Under the pieces are notes generated by a model. The model ran no database searches. It saw only the letters and a list, made by a program, of their open reading frames with translations, and was not told where the DNA came from. The position numbers were made by a program, and so were the translations under genes. DNA of 64,000 nt from Leeia speluncae (lineage in GTDB: Bacteria; Pseudomonadota; Gammaproteobacteria; Burkholderiales; Leeiaceae): contig NZ_JAJBZT010000008.1 of assembly GCF_020564625.1 (NCBI RefSeq), positions 62,001 to 126,000 on the forward strand, read 5' to 3'. Positions 8,264-17,200 of this stretch are shown here, piece after piece (position 1 is the first letter of the stretch; each line of letters starts with the position of its first letter).

Positions 8264-9208
8264 ATGAATATTATGCACATGGGGCAATTATCGGTTACGC
8301 AACTTCGATGCTTAGATAGCCTCTTGGCAACGTGCAATCTTAGTCATACAGCCATTCAATTAGGTTCTAGTCAATCGGTAGTGAGCCGGCAGTTAGATCA
8401 ATTACGTTTATTATTTGATGATCCTTTGTTGGTGCGCGATGGTCGCCATTTTGTACTAACCCCTAGAGCAATTTCATTAGTTGTGCCATTGAAGAAGCTA
8501 TTGGCCGATCTTGACGGTTTACTCACCGCAGATCGATTTGATCCTAGCGCGTGTCGTCAAACGTTTCACTTGGCCGGATCAGATTATGTAGCTCAGCACA
8601 TTCTTCCGGATCTAGTTGCCTATGTAGCTGAGAAATCTCCCTCTGTTCATCTTCATTTTCAGACGTGGAGACCTGAGCTTATTGGTCTATTGGCGACAGG
8701 CGAATTAGACCTCGTGACGACAATGCTCGAATCTCCTCCGCCAGAAGTACATGGCAAACTTTTGGGGACAGATCATCCGTGTTTGGTCATGCGTGATGAT
8801 CATCCTTTACTAAGCCTACCACTCACTGAAAAGAGTTTATGTGCGTATCCGCATGTCAAAATCACCGGAGGGGGAGATAAAGATGGGTATCTTGATCGGC
8901 ATCTAGCTAGTCAAAAATTGCAGCGGAATATTTCGTATGAGGTCCCATTTTTCGAGTCTGCCTTTCGGTTAGTAGAACGAACGCAATCTATTATGACTGT
9001 CCCAACACATATTGCTGAACATCTGGGGCAAGCATTTGCAGTGAAATGGGTGAGCATTCCCTTTACTTCGTTCATGTTTCAATATTATGTGTTATGGCAT
9101 GAGCGCACTCACTTCGATCCCGCCCATCAATGGCTTCGCCATCTGGTAAAGCAGTATTGGTCTGATTCTCGATTTAGTATTGGTAGTTATCCCTTAGTGG
9201 GTAATTAA
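8264..9208 (+). CDS. LysR-family transcriptional regulator
   Basis: The 314-residue protein has an N-terminal LysR winged helix-turn-helix (about residues 8-66). The core pattern is TAIQLGSSQSVVSRQLDQLRLLFDDPLLVRDGR, a NodD/SyrM-like variant with LVRDGR after the recognition helix. The effector-binding periplasmic-protein-like domain follows from about residue 90. It is transcribed in the same direction as the PLP decarboxylase that starts 141 bp downstream, and a 19-bp inverted repeat lies in that gap. It is therefore a likely regulator of the decarboxylase and the binding protein behind it. Alternative ATGs exist at residues 4 and 6. Confidence 0.85.
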   Translation: MNIMHMGQLSVTQLRCLDSLLATCNLSHTAIQLGSSQSVVSRQLDQLRLLFDDPLLVRDGRHFVLTPRAISLVVPLKKLLADLDGLLTADRFDPSACRQTFHLAGSDYVAQHILPDLVAYVAEKSPSVHLHFQTWRPELIGLLATGELDLVTTMLESPPPEVHGKLLGTDHPCLVMRDDHPLLSLPLTEKSLCAYPHVKITGGGDKDGYLDRHLASQKLQRNISYEVPFFESAFRLVERTQSIMTVPTHIAEHLGQAFAVKWVSIPFTSFMFQYYVLWHERTHFDPAHQWLRHLVKQYWSDSRFSIGSYPLVGN

Positions 9209-9234
9209 CCCCGCTTATCGATACTTTACTGATT

Positions 9235-9253
9235 TGCGATAGGAGTTATCGCA
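9235..9253. promoter_or_regulatory. Inverted repeat upstream of the decarboxylase
   Basis: TGCGATA-GGAGT-TATCGCA is a perfect 7-bp inverted repeat, about 97 bp upstream of the decarboxylase start. Its position and symmetry suit a LysR-type or other dimeric regulator site. Assignment to the adjacent LysR protein is inference. Confidence 0.45.
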
Positions 9254-9349
9254 TTTAGGTGATACTGCTTTTGTGTCTGTCCTCCCTAGAATGCTTGTCA
9301 TTGCAGCGCTGCTTGGCGCCGATGCATCAACTAGCTAAGAGAGGCAAAC

Positions 9350-10783
9350 ATGACACCAGAACAGTTCCGAGAATATGGCCATCAACTTATCGACATGATT
9401 GCGGATTATCGCAATGATTTAAGTGACTTTCCTGTGATGTCGACCGTGAGTCCCGGTAGCATCAAACAACAATTACCAACCCAGCCACCAGTAAACGGGG
9501 AAGACTTCCAAGCTGTATTTCAGGACATGAAACAGATCATCATGCCAGGGCTATCGCATTGGCAGCACCCGGGGTTCTTTGGCTATTTCCCCTCTAATAG
9601 CGAGCTTTCTTCTGTTTTGGGTGACTACCTCAGTACCGGCTTAGGTGTATTGGGGTTATCTTGGCAATCTAGTCCTGCAATGACTGAAGTAGAAGAGGTT
9701 GCAACCGACTGGATGCGCCAAATGGTTGGCTTGTCGGAAGGTTGGCAAGGGGTTATTCAAGATACCGCATCGACAAGTACGTTAGTTGCGCTCATTTCTG
9801 CACGCGAAAAAGCAAGCCAATATGCGTTGGTGAAAGGTGGTCTGCAAGCACAACGAGCCCCCTTGATGATTTATGTTTCCGCTCATGCGCATAGTTCGGT
9901 AGATAAGGCCGCATTACTCGCTGGCTTTGGTAAAGACAATATTCGTTACATCGAAACCGATGCTGATTTTTCGATGATCCCATCAGCGTTGGCAAAAACC
10001 ATTGCGGATGATATCGCCGCTGGTCTTCATCCTTGCGCTGTTGTCGCGACAACCGGTACGACCACCACAACGGCAGTTGATCCATTATCCGCGATTGGTG
10101 ATATTGCTCATGAGTACGGTATTTGGTTCCATGTGGATTCTGCAATGGCGGGCTCGGCGATGATTTTGCCGGAATGTCGCTGGATGTGGGACGGTATCGA
10201 AAAAGCAGATTCTTTAGTTCTCAATGCGCATAAATGGCTAGGCGCAACGTTTGATCTGTCGCTTTATTATGTGAAAGACCCAGAACATTTGATTCGGGTA
10301 ATGAGTACCAATCCGAGTTACCTGCAATCGAACGTAGATTCTGAGGTTAAAAATCTTCGGGATTGGGGTATTCCACTTGGACGCCGTTTCCGTGCGCTAA
10401 AACTGTGGTGTTTGATTCGCGATCAGGGGGTAACTGGTTTGCAAAAACGCCTGCGCCGAGACATGGCGAACGCGCAGTGGTTTGCCAAGACAGTTTCTTC
10501 TACTCCTGATTGGGAAGTTCTGGCGCCAGTTCATCTGCAAACCGTTTGCATTCGCTTCACCCCCAACAACTTACCTACTAATCAGCTAGATGATTTTACG
10601 AAAGCATGGGCGGATGCGCTTAATCATAGCGGTTTGGCTTATGTAACACCTGCAACGCTTAATGGGCAGTGGATGGTGCGTATTTCTATTGGTGCCATCC
10701 ATACAGAAGAAGAACATGTAAAAGCACTCTGGGCGAATATCTTACAAATTAGCCAGCAAGTACTACAGCAGCAGTTTCTTTAA
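9350..10783 (+). CDS. PLP-dependent aromatic-L-amino-acid decarboxylase-type enzyme
   Basis: The 477-residue protein is a group II PLP decarboxylase close in layout to tyrosine/tryptophan/DOPA decarboxylases. The N-terminal swapped region contains HPGFFGYFPSNSE, the typical substrate-pocket motif. HAHSSVDKAA carries the His that stacks on PLP, and Lys295 in LNAHKWLG is the Schiff-base lysine. VDSAMAG carries the Asp that binds the pyridine nitrogen. The likely product is an aromatic amine such as tyramine, phenethylamine or tryptamine plus CO2, but other substrates cannot be excluded. A good Shine-Dalgarno (GAGAGG) precedes the ATG. It is followed 59 bp later by a binding-protein gene with only a hairpin between, suggesting one operon for uptake and decarboxylation. 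Confidence 0.88.
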   Translation: MTPEQFREYGHQLIDMIADYRNDLSDFPVMSTVSPGSIKQQLPTQPPVNGEDFQAVFQDMKQIIMPGLSHWQHPGFFGYFPSNSELSSVLGDYLSTGLGVLGLSWQSSPAMTEVEEVATDWMRQMVGLSEGWQGVIQDTASTSTLVALISAREKASQYALVKGGLQAQRAPLMIYVSAHAHSSVDKAALLAGFGKDNIRYIETDADFSMIPSALAKTIADDIAAGLHPCAVVATTGTTTTTAVDPLSAIGDIAHEYGIWFHVDSAMAGSAMILPECRWMWDGIEKADSLVLNAHKWLGATFDLSLYYVKDPEHLIRVMSTNPSYLQSNVDSEVKNLRDWGIPLGRRFRALKLWCLIRDQGVTGLQKRLRRDMANAQWFAKTVSSTPDWEVLAPVHLQTVCIRFTPNNLPTNQLDDFTKAWADALNHSGLAYVTPATLNGQWMVRISIGAIHTEEEHVKALWANILQISQQVLQQQFL

Positions 10784-10791
10784 GGTTTACC

Positions 10792-10818
10792 AGCCAGCCT
10801 ACATCGGTATGGCTGGCT
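10792..10818 (+). other. Intercistronic hairpin
   Basis: AGCCAGCC / GGCTGGCT (arms 10792-10799 and 10811-10818, 11-nt loop) lies between the decarboxylase and the binding-protein gene. No T-run follows. I read it as an mRNA-processing or partial-attenuation hairpin rather than a terminator. Confidence 0.5.
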
Positions 10819-10842
10819 ATTTGTCAGCAACGAGGAGAAGTG

Positions 10843-11964
10843 ATGAGACATTGGATATATGCAGCAAGTGGCGTGTTATTGGCAATGCAGGCACAAGCCG
10901 ATATGACCGTGAAAGTCGGCCAAGTGAGCCCATTATCAGGCCCGATTGCCCATTTGGGTAAAGATAACGAGGCTGGGGCACTCTTGGCGATTGAGGATGC
11001 AAACGCCAAAAAACTGAAAATTGCGGGCCAGATCATCAAATTTGAGTTAATTTCAGAAGATGATGCAAGTGACCCGAAGACAGCTACCATTGTTGCGCAA
11101 AAGCTAGTAGACCAGAAGGTTGCAGGCGTTGTTGGTCATCTTAATTCAGGTACGAGTATCCCTGCCTCTAAGATTTACAATGAAGCGGGTATCCCACAGA
11201 TTTCCCCTTCTGCGACCAATCCAAAATATACCTTACAAGGTTTTAAAACAACCTTCCGCGTGGTAGCGAACGATGTGCAACAAGGTGGCGCGATGGGGAC
11301 CTTTGCGGTGGATCATCTCAAAGGAAAAAAGATCGCCATTATTGATGATCGCTCTGCTTATGGCCAAGGCTTGGCTGATCAGGTCGATAAAAAGGTAAAA
11401 GCATTAAAAGGGCAGGTTATTGCCAGAGAATATGGTACTGACAAAACCACTGACTGGATGGCAATTCTAACGTCAGTAAAAGCGCGCATGCCAGATGTCG
11501 TTGTCTATGGCGGAATGGATGCAACGGCAGGGCCATTGCTACAACAGATGCGTCGTCTTGGCATAAAGTCTGCTTTGATTGTTGGTGATGGTGCCTGTTC
11601 GCCTGAAATGATTAAGCTATCTGGTTCGGGAATGGATCAGAATGTCTATTGCACGGTGGCGGGTTTGCCGCGTGATCAAATGCCAAAAGGTGCGGCTTTT
11701 TTTAAACGTTTTAAACAACGTTTTGGAATGGATGTACAAGTCTACGCCCCATATGAATACGATGCGATGACCGCCCTTATCAGTGCGATGGTTGAAGCCA
11801 ATTCGGCAGATCCAAAAGTGTACCTACCAACATTAGCCAAGATCCGGTTGCAAGGGGTGACAGGCATGCTGCAATTTACACCAGAAGGTGACATCAAAAA
11901 TGGTGCCGTAACGGTCAACCAATTCTCAAGCAATAACTGGAAACCAGTCAGTGTGATTAAGTAA
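10843..11964 (+). CDS. Periplasmic branched-chain-amino-acid-type ABC binding protein (second orphan paralog)
   Basis: The 373-residue LivK-type protein is clearly related to the product at 3802. Shared features include VSPLSGPIAHLGKDNE, NSGTSIPASKIYNEAGIPQISPSATNP and IDDRSAYGQGLADQV. The signal peptide is short, with a probable cut after the QAQA region before DMTVKVG. ATG 10843 fits the GAGGAG at 10832-10837; an overlapping GTG at 10840 is possible. No permease or ATPase genes are near. It sits directly behind the aromatic-amino-acid-type decarboxylase, so its ligand may be the decarboxylase substrate, but this is inferred from position only. A strong terminator follows. Confidence 0.88.
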   Translation: MRHWIYAASGVLLAMQAQADMTVKVGQVSPLSGPIAHLGKDNEAGALLAIEDANAKKLKIAGQIIKFELISEDDASDPKTATIVAQKLVDQKVAGVVGHLNSGTSIPASKIYNEAGIPQISPSATNPKYTLQGFKTTFRVVANDVQQGGAMGTFAVDHLKGKKIAIIDDRSAYGQGLADQVDKKVKALKGQVIAREYGTDKTTDWMAILTSVKARMPDVVVYGGMDATAGPLLQQMRRLGIKSALIVGDGACSPEMIKLSGSGMDQNVYCTVAGLPRDQMPKGAAFFKRFKQRFGMDVQVYAPYEYDAMTALISAMVEANSADPKVYLPTLAKIRLQGVTGMLQFTPEGDIKNGAVTVNQFSSNNWKPVSVIK

Positions 11965-12002
11965 ATCCATCAAACTGGTCAACTCTCTCTAACTCTCTCA
12001 TT

Positions 12003-12031
12003 TACCCCTTGGCAACAAGGGGTATTTTTTT
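12003..12031 (+). terminator. Rho-independent terminator
   Basis: A perfect 9-bp stem TACCCCTTG / CAAGGGGTA (12003-12011, 12016-12024) closed by a GCAA tetraloop is followed by seven T. It ends the decarboxylase/binding-protein transcript and insulates umuDC. Confidence 0.93.
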
Positions 12032-12052
12032 ATCTAGGCGGATCTTTTATTA

Positions 12053-12070
12053 ATAGAACGATCGTTCTAT
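12053..12070. promoter_or_regulatory. Perfect 18-bp palindrome, candidate SOS operator of umuDC
   Basis: ATAGAACGATCGTTCTAT is a perfect palindrome. It contains GAAC-N4-GTTC, the form known for Gram-positive LexA (Cheo/DinR box), rather than the CTGT-N8-ACAG box usual in beta- and gammaproteobacteria. It overlaps the -10 hexamer of umuD. Confidence 0.6.
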
Positions 12071-12073
12071 AAT
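12068..12073 (+). promoter_or_regulatory. umuD: Consensus -10 box of umuDC
   Basis: TATAAT at 12068-12073 ends 6 nt before the umuD ATG at 12080. A transcript from it would start at or very near the A of the start codon, giving a leaderless mRNA. The -35 region (about 12045-12050) is poor. Confidence 0.5.
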
Positions 12074-12079
12074 GTGGTC

Positions 12080-12472
12080 ATGAACCAGCTTGTTATTCTT
12101 CCTGTTGATGTGACGCACCCCGCACGCACTTACCCGTTAATGGCTTGCCGCGTGGTAGCGGGCTTTCCTAGCCCCGCGAATGACTACCTAGATGAACCAC
12201 TAAACATCCAAGAACTATTGGTCACACACCCCGCTAGCACCTTTTTTATGAATTACACCGCAAGGCCAATTCCCTCTGAAATGGTGAATACGGGGGATAT
12301 TCTGGTTGTCGACAAAAGCGTCCGTCCTTGGCTGGGTGCGCTGGTGGTTGTTTGCCTAGAAGGGGAAATGAAACTGCGTCGTTGGCAAGAAAATGAACGG
12401 GCCGAGCTTGCCGGAGAAGATTGGTACGTCTGGGGTGTAGTGGTGGGTTTGGCGAGAAGGTTGGTGAAATGA
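12080..12472 (+). CDS. umuD: UmuD-like protein lacking the Ser/Lys cleavage dyad
   Basis: The 130-residue protein aligns end to end with UmuD. The GFPSPANDY motif after the cleavage site is kept (Ala27-Gly28 would be the scissile bond), as are the HPAST and GDILVVD segments of the peptidase fold. The catalytic Ser of Escherichia coli UmuD (Ser60 in SGDSM) is Pro63 here (TARPI), and the catalytic Lys (Lys97) is Arg100 (EMKLRRW). No other Ser or Lys falls at the right spacing. It should therefore be unable to cleave itself by the known mechanism. It overlaps umuC by 4 bp (ATGA) and has no Shine-Dalgarno. A GTG at 12074 would add two residues. Confidence 0.85.
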   Translation: MNQLVILPVDVTHPARTYPLMACRVVAGFPSPANDYLDEPLNIQELLVTHPASTFFMNYTARPIPSEMVNTGDILVVDKSVRPWLGALVVVCLEGEMKLRRWQENERAELAGEDWYVWGVVVGLARRLVK

Positions 12473-13746
12473 GTGCGTTGTGGGCATTGGCAGATGTGAA
12501 CAGTATGTATGCGTCTTGCGAGCAGGTTTTTCGGCCTGATTTGCAAGGACGGCCTGTCATTGTGGCATCGAATAACGATGGTTCTATTATTGCCCGTAAC
12601 AAAGAGGCAAAAGCCGTTGGGATTAAGATGGGAGTTCCGTTGCATCAGTGTGGTGATCTGATCCGGCAACACCGTGTGACGGTATTTAGCTCTCAATATA
12701 CGCTGTATGGCGATATGAGTAACCGCATCATGACCTTGTTTGCTGAAATGGCGCCGGCGATAGAGGTTTACAGTATTGATGAATGCTTTTTGTATTACCC
12801 ATCTGGTTTGAACCAAGCGGTGACGCATGGCGCTTTTATGCGCGACCATATCAAACAATGCACAGGGTTGGGGATTGGCGTGGGGTTTGGGTTATCGAAA
12901 ACCCAAGCAAAACTAGCCAACCATTTGGCAAAAACACGGCCAGAGACAGAAGGCGTGTTTGATTTTTCTAGCCTGAGTCATCTTGAGCAAACCGAATGGA
13001 TGGAACAGATTGGTATTGAAGAGGTTTGGGGGGTAGGGCGCCGGTATGTAGAGCGGTTGGGCTTGATGGGGATTTCTACCGTCAGGCAATTGCGTGATGC
13101 CAATCTTGAGCAAATCAAAACGAAGTTTGGTGCGGTACTGGCACGAACGGTACTCGAACTTAGGGGGATTTCTTGCCTGCCGCTAGAAGCGGCTGCGCCA
13201 GATAAACAGCAGATTATGTGTAGCCGCTCTTTTGCCAAAGAAGTGACCGCATTGCCGGTATTAAGATCGGCCATTATTCATCACCTGTGCAGGGCGATGC
13301 AAAAGCTGCGGCAACAAGAATCGGTCGCTGCCGGGGTGGTCGTCATGATTCGGACGAACCCATTCAAACCAGGACAAGCGCAATACCACGCGTCGATGAC
13401 AGGCATGTTGCCAGTGCCTTCTGATGATACCTTGGTATTGCAAGCGTATACCGAGCAAGTGCTAAATCGGCTTTACCGTGCGGGCTATGCCTATAAGAAA
13501 GCGGGCATTATGCTGGTAGACGTGCGTCCAAAGCAGATCGAACAACAAGATTTGTTTGCGCCACCACCTACATCTGCCCCAAAACGAGCAGGGCTGATGC
13601 TCGCGATGGATCAGATTAGCCGGCGATTTGGCGCAGAAAAAATCAAATTAGCGAGTGAGTTGTACCACGGGTGGGAAATGCGTAGAGAAAGATTATCTCC
13701 CCGTTACACCACGCGCTGGGATGAATTACCGAAGGTATCTCTTTAA
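12469..13746 (+). CDS. umuC: UmuC, catalytic subunit of Y-family DNA polymerase V
   Basis: The 425-residue protein matches UmuC length (422 in E. coli). The Y-family palm motifs are intact: ALADVNSMYASCE with the first metal-binding Asp near the N-terminus, and YSIDECFLYY with the Asp-Glu pair near residue 104. The helix-hairpin-helix region IGIEEVWGVGRRYVERLG and the little-finger domain follow, and the C-terminus ends in the UmuC-type extension. It performs error-prone translesion synthesis as UmuD'2C with RecA. The ATG was chosen because it forms a 4-bp ATGA overlap with umuD, implying translational coupling. A GTG-type upstream extension inside umuD is not credible. Confidence 0.93.
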   Translation: MSALWALADVNSMYASCEQVFRPDLQGRPVIVASNNDGSIIARNKEAKAVGIKMGVPLHQCGDLIRQHRVTVFSSQYTLYGDMSNRIMTLFAEMAPAIEVYSIDECFLYYPSGLNQAVTHGAFMRDHIKQCTGLGIGVGFGLSKTQAKLANHLAKTRPETEGVFDFSSLSHLEQTEWMEQIGIEEVWGVGRRYVERLGLMGISTVRQLRDANLEQIKTKFGAVLARTVLELRGISCLPLEAAAPDKQQIMCSRSFAKEVTALPVLRSAIIHHLCRAMQKLRQQESVAAGVVVMIRTNPFKPGQAQYHASMTGMLPVPSDDTLVLQAYTEQVLNRLYRAGYAYKKAGIMLVDVRPKQIEQQDLFAPPPTSAPKRAGLMLAMDQISRRFGAEKIKLASELYHGWEMRRERLSPRYTTRWDELPKVSL

Positions 13747-14246
13747 CCTAGTCAGGGGATTGGGATAACTTCAATGATTGGACTTTTCCCGTCCACTGTT
13801 TGCCCTTTGTTGGCATGAGAATATTGATGACCATTCCGATGTTTCTCTACTAAAAAGTTGCACTGCAACAGCACAATCATCGCTAACGTTTTGAACCCCA
13901 GCTAATAAAGAATAGCCTACTCGCCAAGGGGAAAGCAGCGGGGAAAGCCATTGAGTATTCTTCAAAATTTTCCTGAAATTCTCTTCATATCTTCCTGCAT
14001 TGCAGCATCGAAATTACTCGCAATGCATGTTTTGCCTGTCTATACTCCGGTACACAATCGTTAAAAAATGCAATCTGGTAGCTTGGTTTTTCTATCCAAA
14101 AAACAAGCGCTTAGCGTGCATAAGAGCGAAGCGCAGTTTTTATCCAAACATGTGTTGAGCCACTAGCCGACATAATCGGTTAGCTTGTAACGAGTGTGTG
14201 TAAACGCATGCCGCTCGTGACAGTTGGCGCTGTAAAGGAGTGTCTG
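13747..14246. other. 500-bp gap without a convincing gene
   Basis: This stretch separates umuC from the ferredoxin oxidoreductase. Short open frames exist (for example 13771-13965 on the minus strand), but they have no Shine-Dalgarno or recognisable product. It should contain the promoter of the liu operon; I could not pick one with confidence. Confidence 0.5.
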
Positions 14247-17200
14247 ATGAATAAGCAGATTTCCCTGACAGACAAATACACGCAAGCAACCGGTCGAGTG
14301 TACATGAGTGGCACTCAAGCGTTGGTGCGTTTATTGCTGGCGCAAAAAGCGCGGGATGAAGCAGAGGGTCTACATACAGCCGGATTTGTTTCTGGCTATC
14401 GTGGTTCACCATTGGGTGGGCTAGATCAGGCGCTTTGGGGAGCCAAAGCGATTCTCGATCGTCATCAAATTCGATTTACCCCCGGTCTGAATGAAGAATT
14501 AGCAGCGACGGCTATCTGGGGAACTCAGCAAGTAAGCATGGACCCGAATGTCTCAGTCGATGGGGTGTTTTCTCTGTGGTATGGGAAAGGCCCTGGTGTG
14601 GATCGGTGCGGAGACGTCTTTAAGCATGGCAATATTGCTGGTACATCTGCGCATGGCGGGGTATTGCTTGTGGCGGGGGATGACCATGCGTGCAAATCAT
14701 CTAGCCTTCCTCATCAAAGTGAACATGCCTTTATCGCTGCGATGATTCCGGTGATGAATCCGTCGTCCGTGACCGAATTTATCGAGTTTGGTTTGCATGG
14801 TTGGGCGATGTCTCGTTACTCGGGTTGTTGGGTCGGGTTTAAAACCATTTCAGATACAGTCGAGTCTTCTTCCTCGTTTGAGATAGATCCGCTGAGCGTC
14901 GATATCAAAATTCCCGATACTTATCCTGTTCCGCAAGATGGATTTTCTATTCGCTGGCCAGACCCTCCGCTTGAGCAAGAAAATCGGCTGCAAAGAGAGC
15001 GTTTATACGCCTTACTCGAATACGTTCGCTTAAACAATTTAAACCGATTAGTGATTGATTCCCCCACGCCAAAATTAGGGATTGTCACTACCGGTAAATC
15101 GTACCAAGACGTTTTAGAGGCGTTAGCGCTGCTCGACCTTGATGAGGAAGCGGCTTCCAAAATGGGGATTCGCTTACTCAAAATTGGGGTGTCTTGGCCG
15201 CTAGAACCAGAATGTATTCAGACGTTTGCCGAAGGCTTAGAAGAGATTCTGGTGGTAGAGGAAAAGCGTCAAATCCTAGAGTACCAAATAAAAGAGCACC
15301 TATATAACGCGCCAAACCGCCCAAGGGTGGTGGGTAAGTACGATGAAACCGGCGAATGGGTGAAGGTCCCGAAAAGTGGAATTTTGCTCTCTCCTAATGG
15401 GGAGCTCACCCCAACGACAATCGCCTGTGTAATTGGCAACCGGTTAGCCAAAGTGTGCGGGGATGAGCGATTCATGTCGCTGGTGTCTGCTCACCATATT
15501 GTGTGCACCGCATCTGAAGGCTTTGTCCGTCCTGATAAAAGCCTCGCGCAGCGCGTCCCGTATTTTTGTTCTGGCTGCCCACACAATACATCTACCCAAG
15601 TACCAGAAGGCAGTCGCGCCCTAGCTGGGATTGGTTGCCACTATATGGCGATGTGGATGAACCGCCGCACAGAAACCTTTAGCCAGATGGGTGGCGAAGG
15701 TGTGGCATGGATTGGCCAGGCACCGTTTACCAAAACTAAACATGTGTTTGTGAACTTGGGCGATGGTACGTTGATGCATAGCGGCTCTTTGGCACTTCGC
15801 TACGCCATTGCGACAGGGGTAAATGTCACTTATAAAATCCTGGTTAATGATGCGGTGGCGATGACAGGCGGGCAACCCGTAGAAGGTGCGCCAAGTGTTC
15901 AGCAAATTGCCCGCATGGTGCATGCCGAAGGGGTCGATCGTATTTGTTTGGTGTCGGATGACCCGTTCCACTTCGAGACCGAAGGCGGTTTACCAGACTG
16001 TGTATCGGTGCATCACCGTGATGACATGATGGCGATACAAGAGCAGCTCAGAGAGGAAAAAGGCGTTTCGGTCATTCTATATGCCCAAACGTGTGCGGCA
16101 GAAAAACGCCGCCGCCGTAAACGGCAAGTGCTGGTTGATCCACCTCGTCGCGTCATGATCAACCCGCATGTGTGCGAAGGCTGTGGCGATTGCGGAAAAC
16201 AATCGAATTGCGTGTCGATTTTGCCATTAGAAACTCCGCTTGGCCGTAAGCGCACGATCGATCAGTCGGCTTGCAATAAAGATTTCTCTTGCTTGCGCGG
16301 TTTTTGTCCTAGCTTTGTCACCATTGAAGGTGGCCAACTGAAAAAAGCCCAACCGAAAGCGTTGGCACCGGTTGGCAATCTGCCGGAGCCTACCTTACCC
16401 GTATTAGGCAAACACGCTTATAACATTCTGATTACTGGTGTGGGCGGTACTGGGGTGGTCACCATTGGCGCTTTATTAGGCATGGCTGCCCATATAGAAG
16501 GTAAGGGGGTGCTGGTGCTGGATATGGCAGGGTTGGCGCAAAAAGGAGGATCAGTCACCTCGCATGTCAAAATTGGCTTAACCCCAGCCAACTTGCATTC
16601 TGCCCGTATTGCCGGAGGTGATACCGATGTACTGCTAGGCGGGGATTTAGTTGTCAGCGCCAGCAAAGATGTGATGAATATGCTCACCCCAGAGCGAAGC
16701 CGGAGCCTGATTAATACCCATATATCTCCTACTGGCGCGTTTACCCAAAATCGAGATTGGGATGCACAACCCGCCAATCTGCTCGATAGGGTGGAACACG
16801 GTAGTTTGCAAGTCGCTACCGTAAATGCTACCCAATTAGCCACTGCCTTGTTTGGTGATGCCTTGGCGACCAATATGTTTGTGCTGGGGTATGCATGGCA
16901 ACAAGGTTGGATTCCACTCTCTGTTGCCTCGATTGAAGCGGCGATTCGTCTAAACGAAGTGAGTGTAGAGATGAACTTGGCCGCCTTTGCTTGGGGGCGC
17001 AAAGCCGTTGTCGATCTTACCGCCGTCAAACTTGCCGCAGGGATGCCCGATGTCGCCATGGTGCATTGGCTAAAACGCACAACAAAAACCATCGACGAAT
17101 TAGTAACTGATCGTGTCAAACGACTGACGGATTATCAAGATGCCGATTATGCAGAGGCTTTTCAGGTGCTCGTACGGCATGCTTTAACCAAAGGCGGTCA

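Noticed and set aside
13771..13965. 64-codon open frame on the minus strand after umuC
   Set aside because: No Shine-Dalgarno, no recognisable product and odd composition; it may be chance or a remnant.
16418..17119. 233-codon frame on the minus strand opposite the ferredoxin oxidoreductase
   Set aside because: Ser/Thr/Pro-rich shadow of a strongly conserved gene on the other strand.
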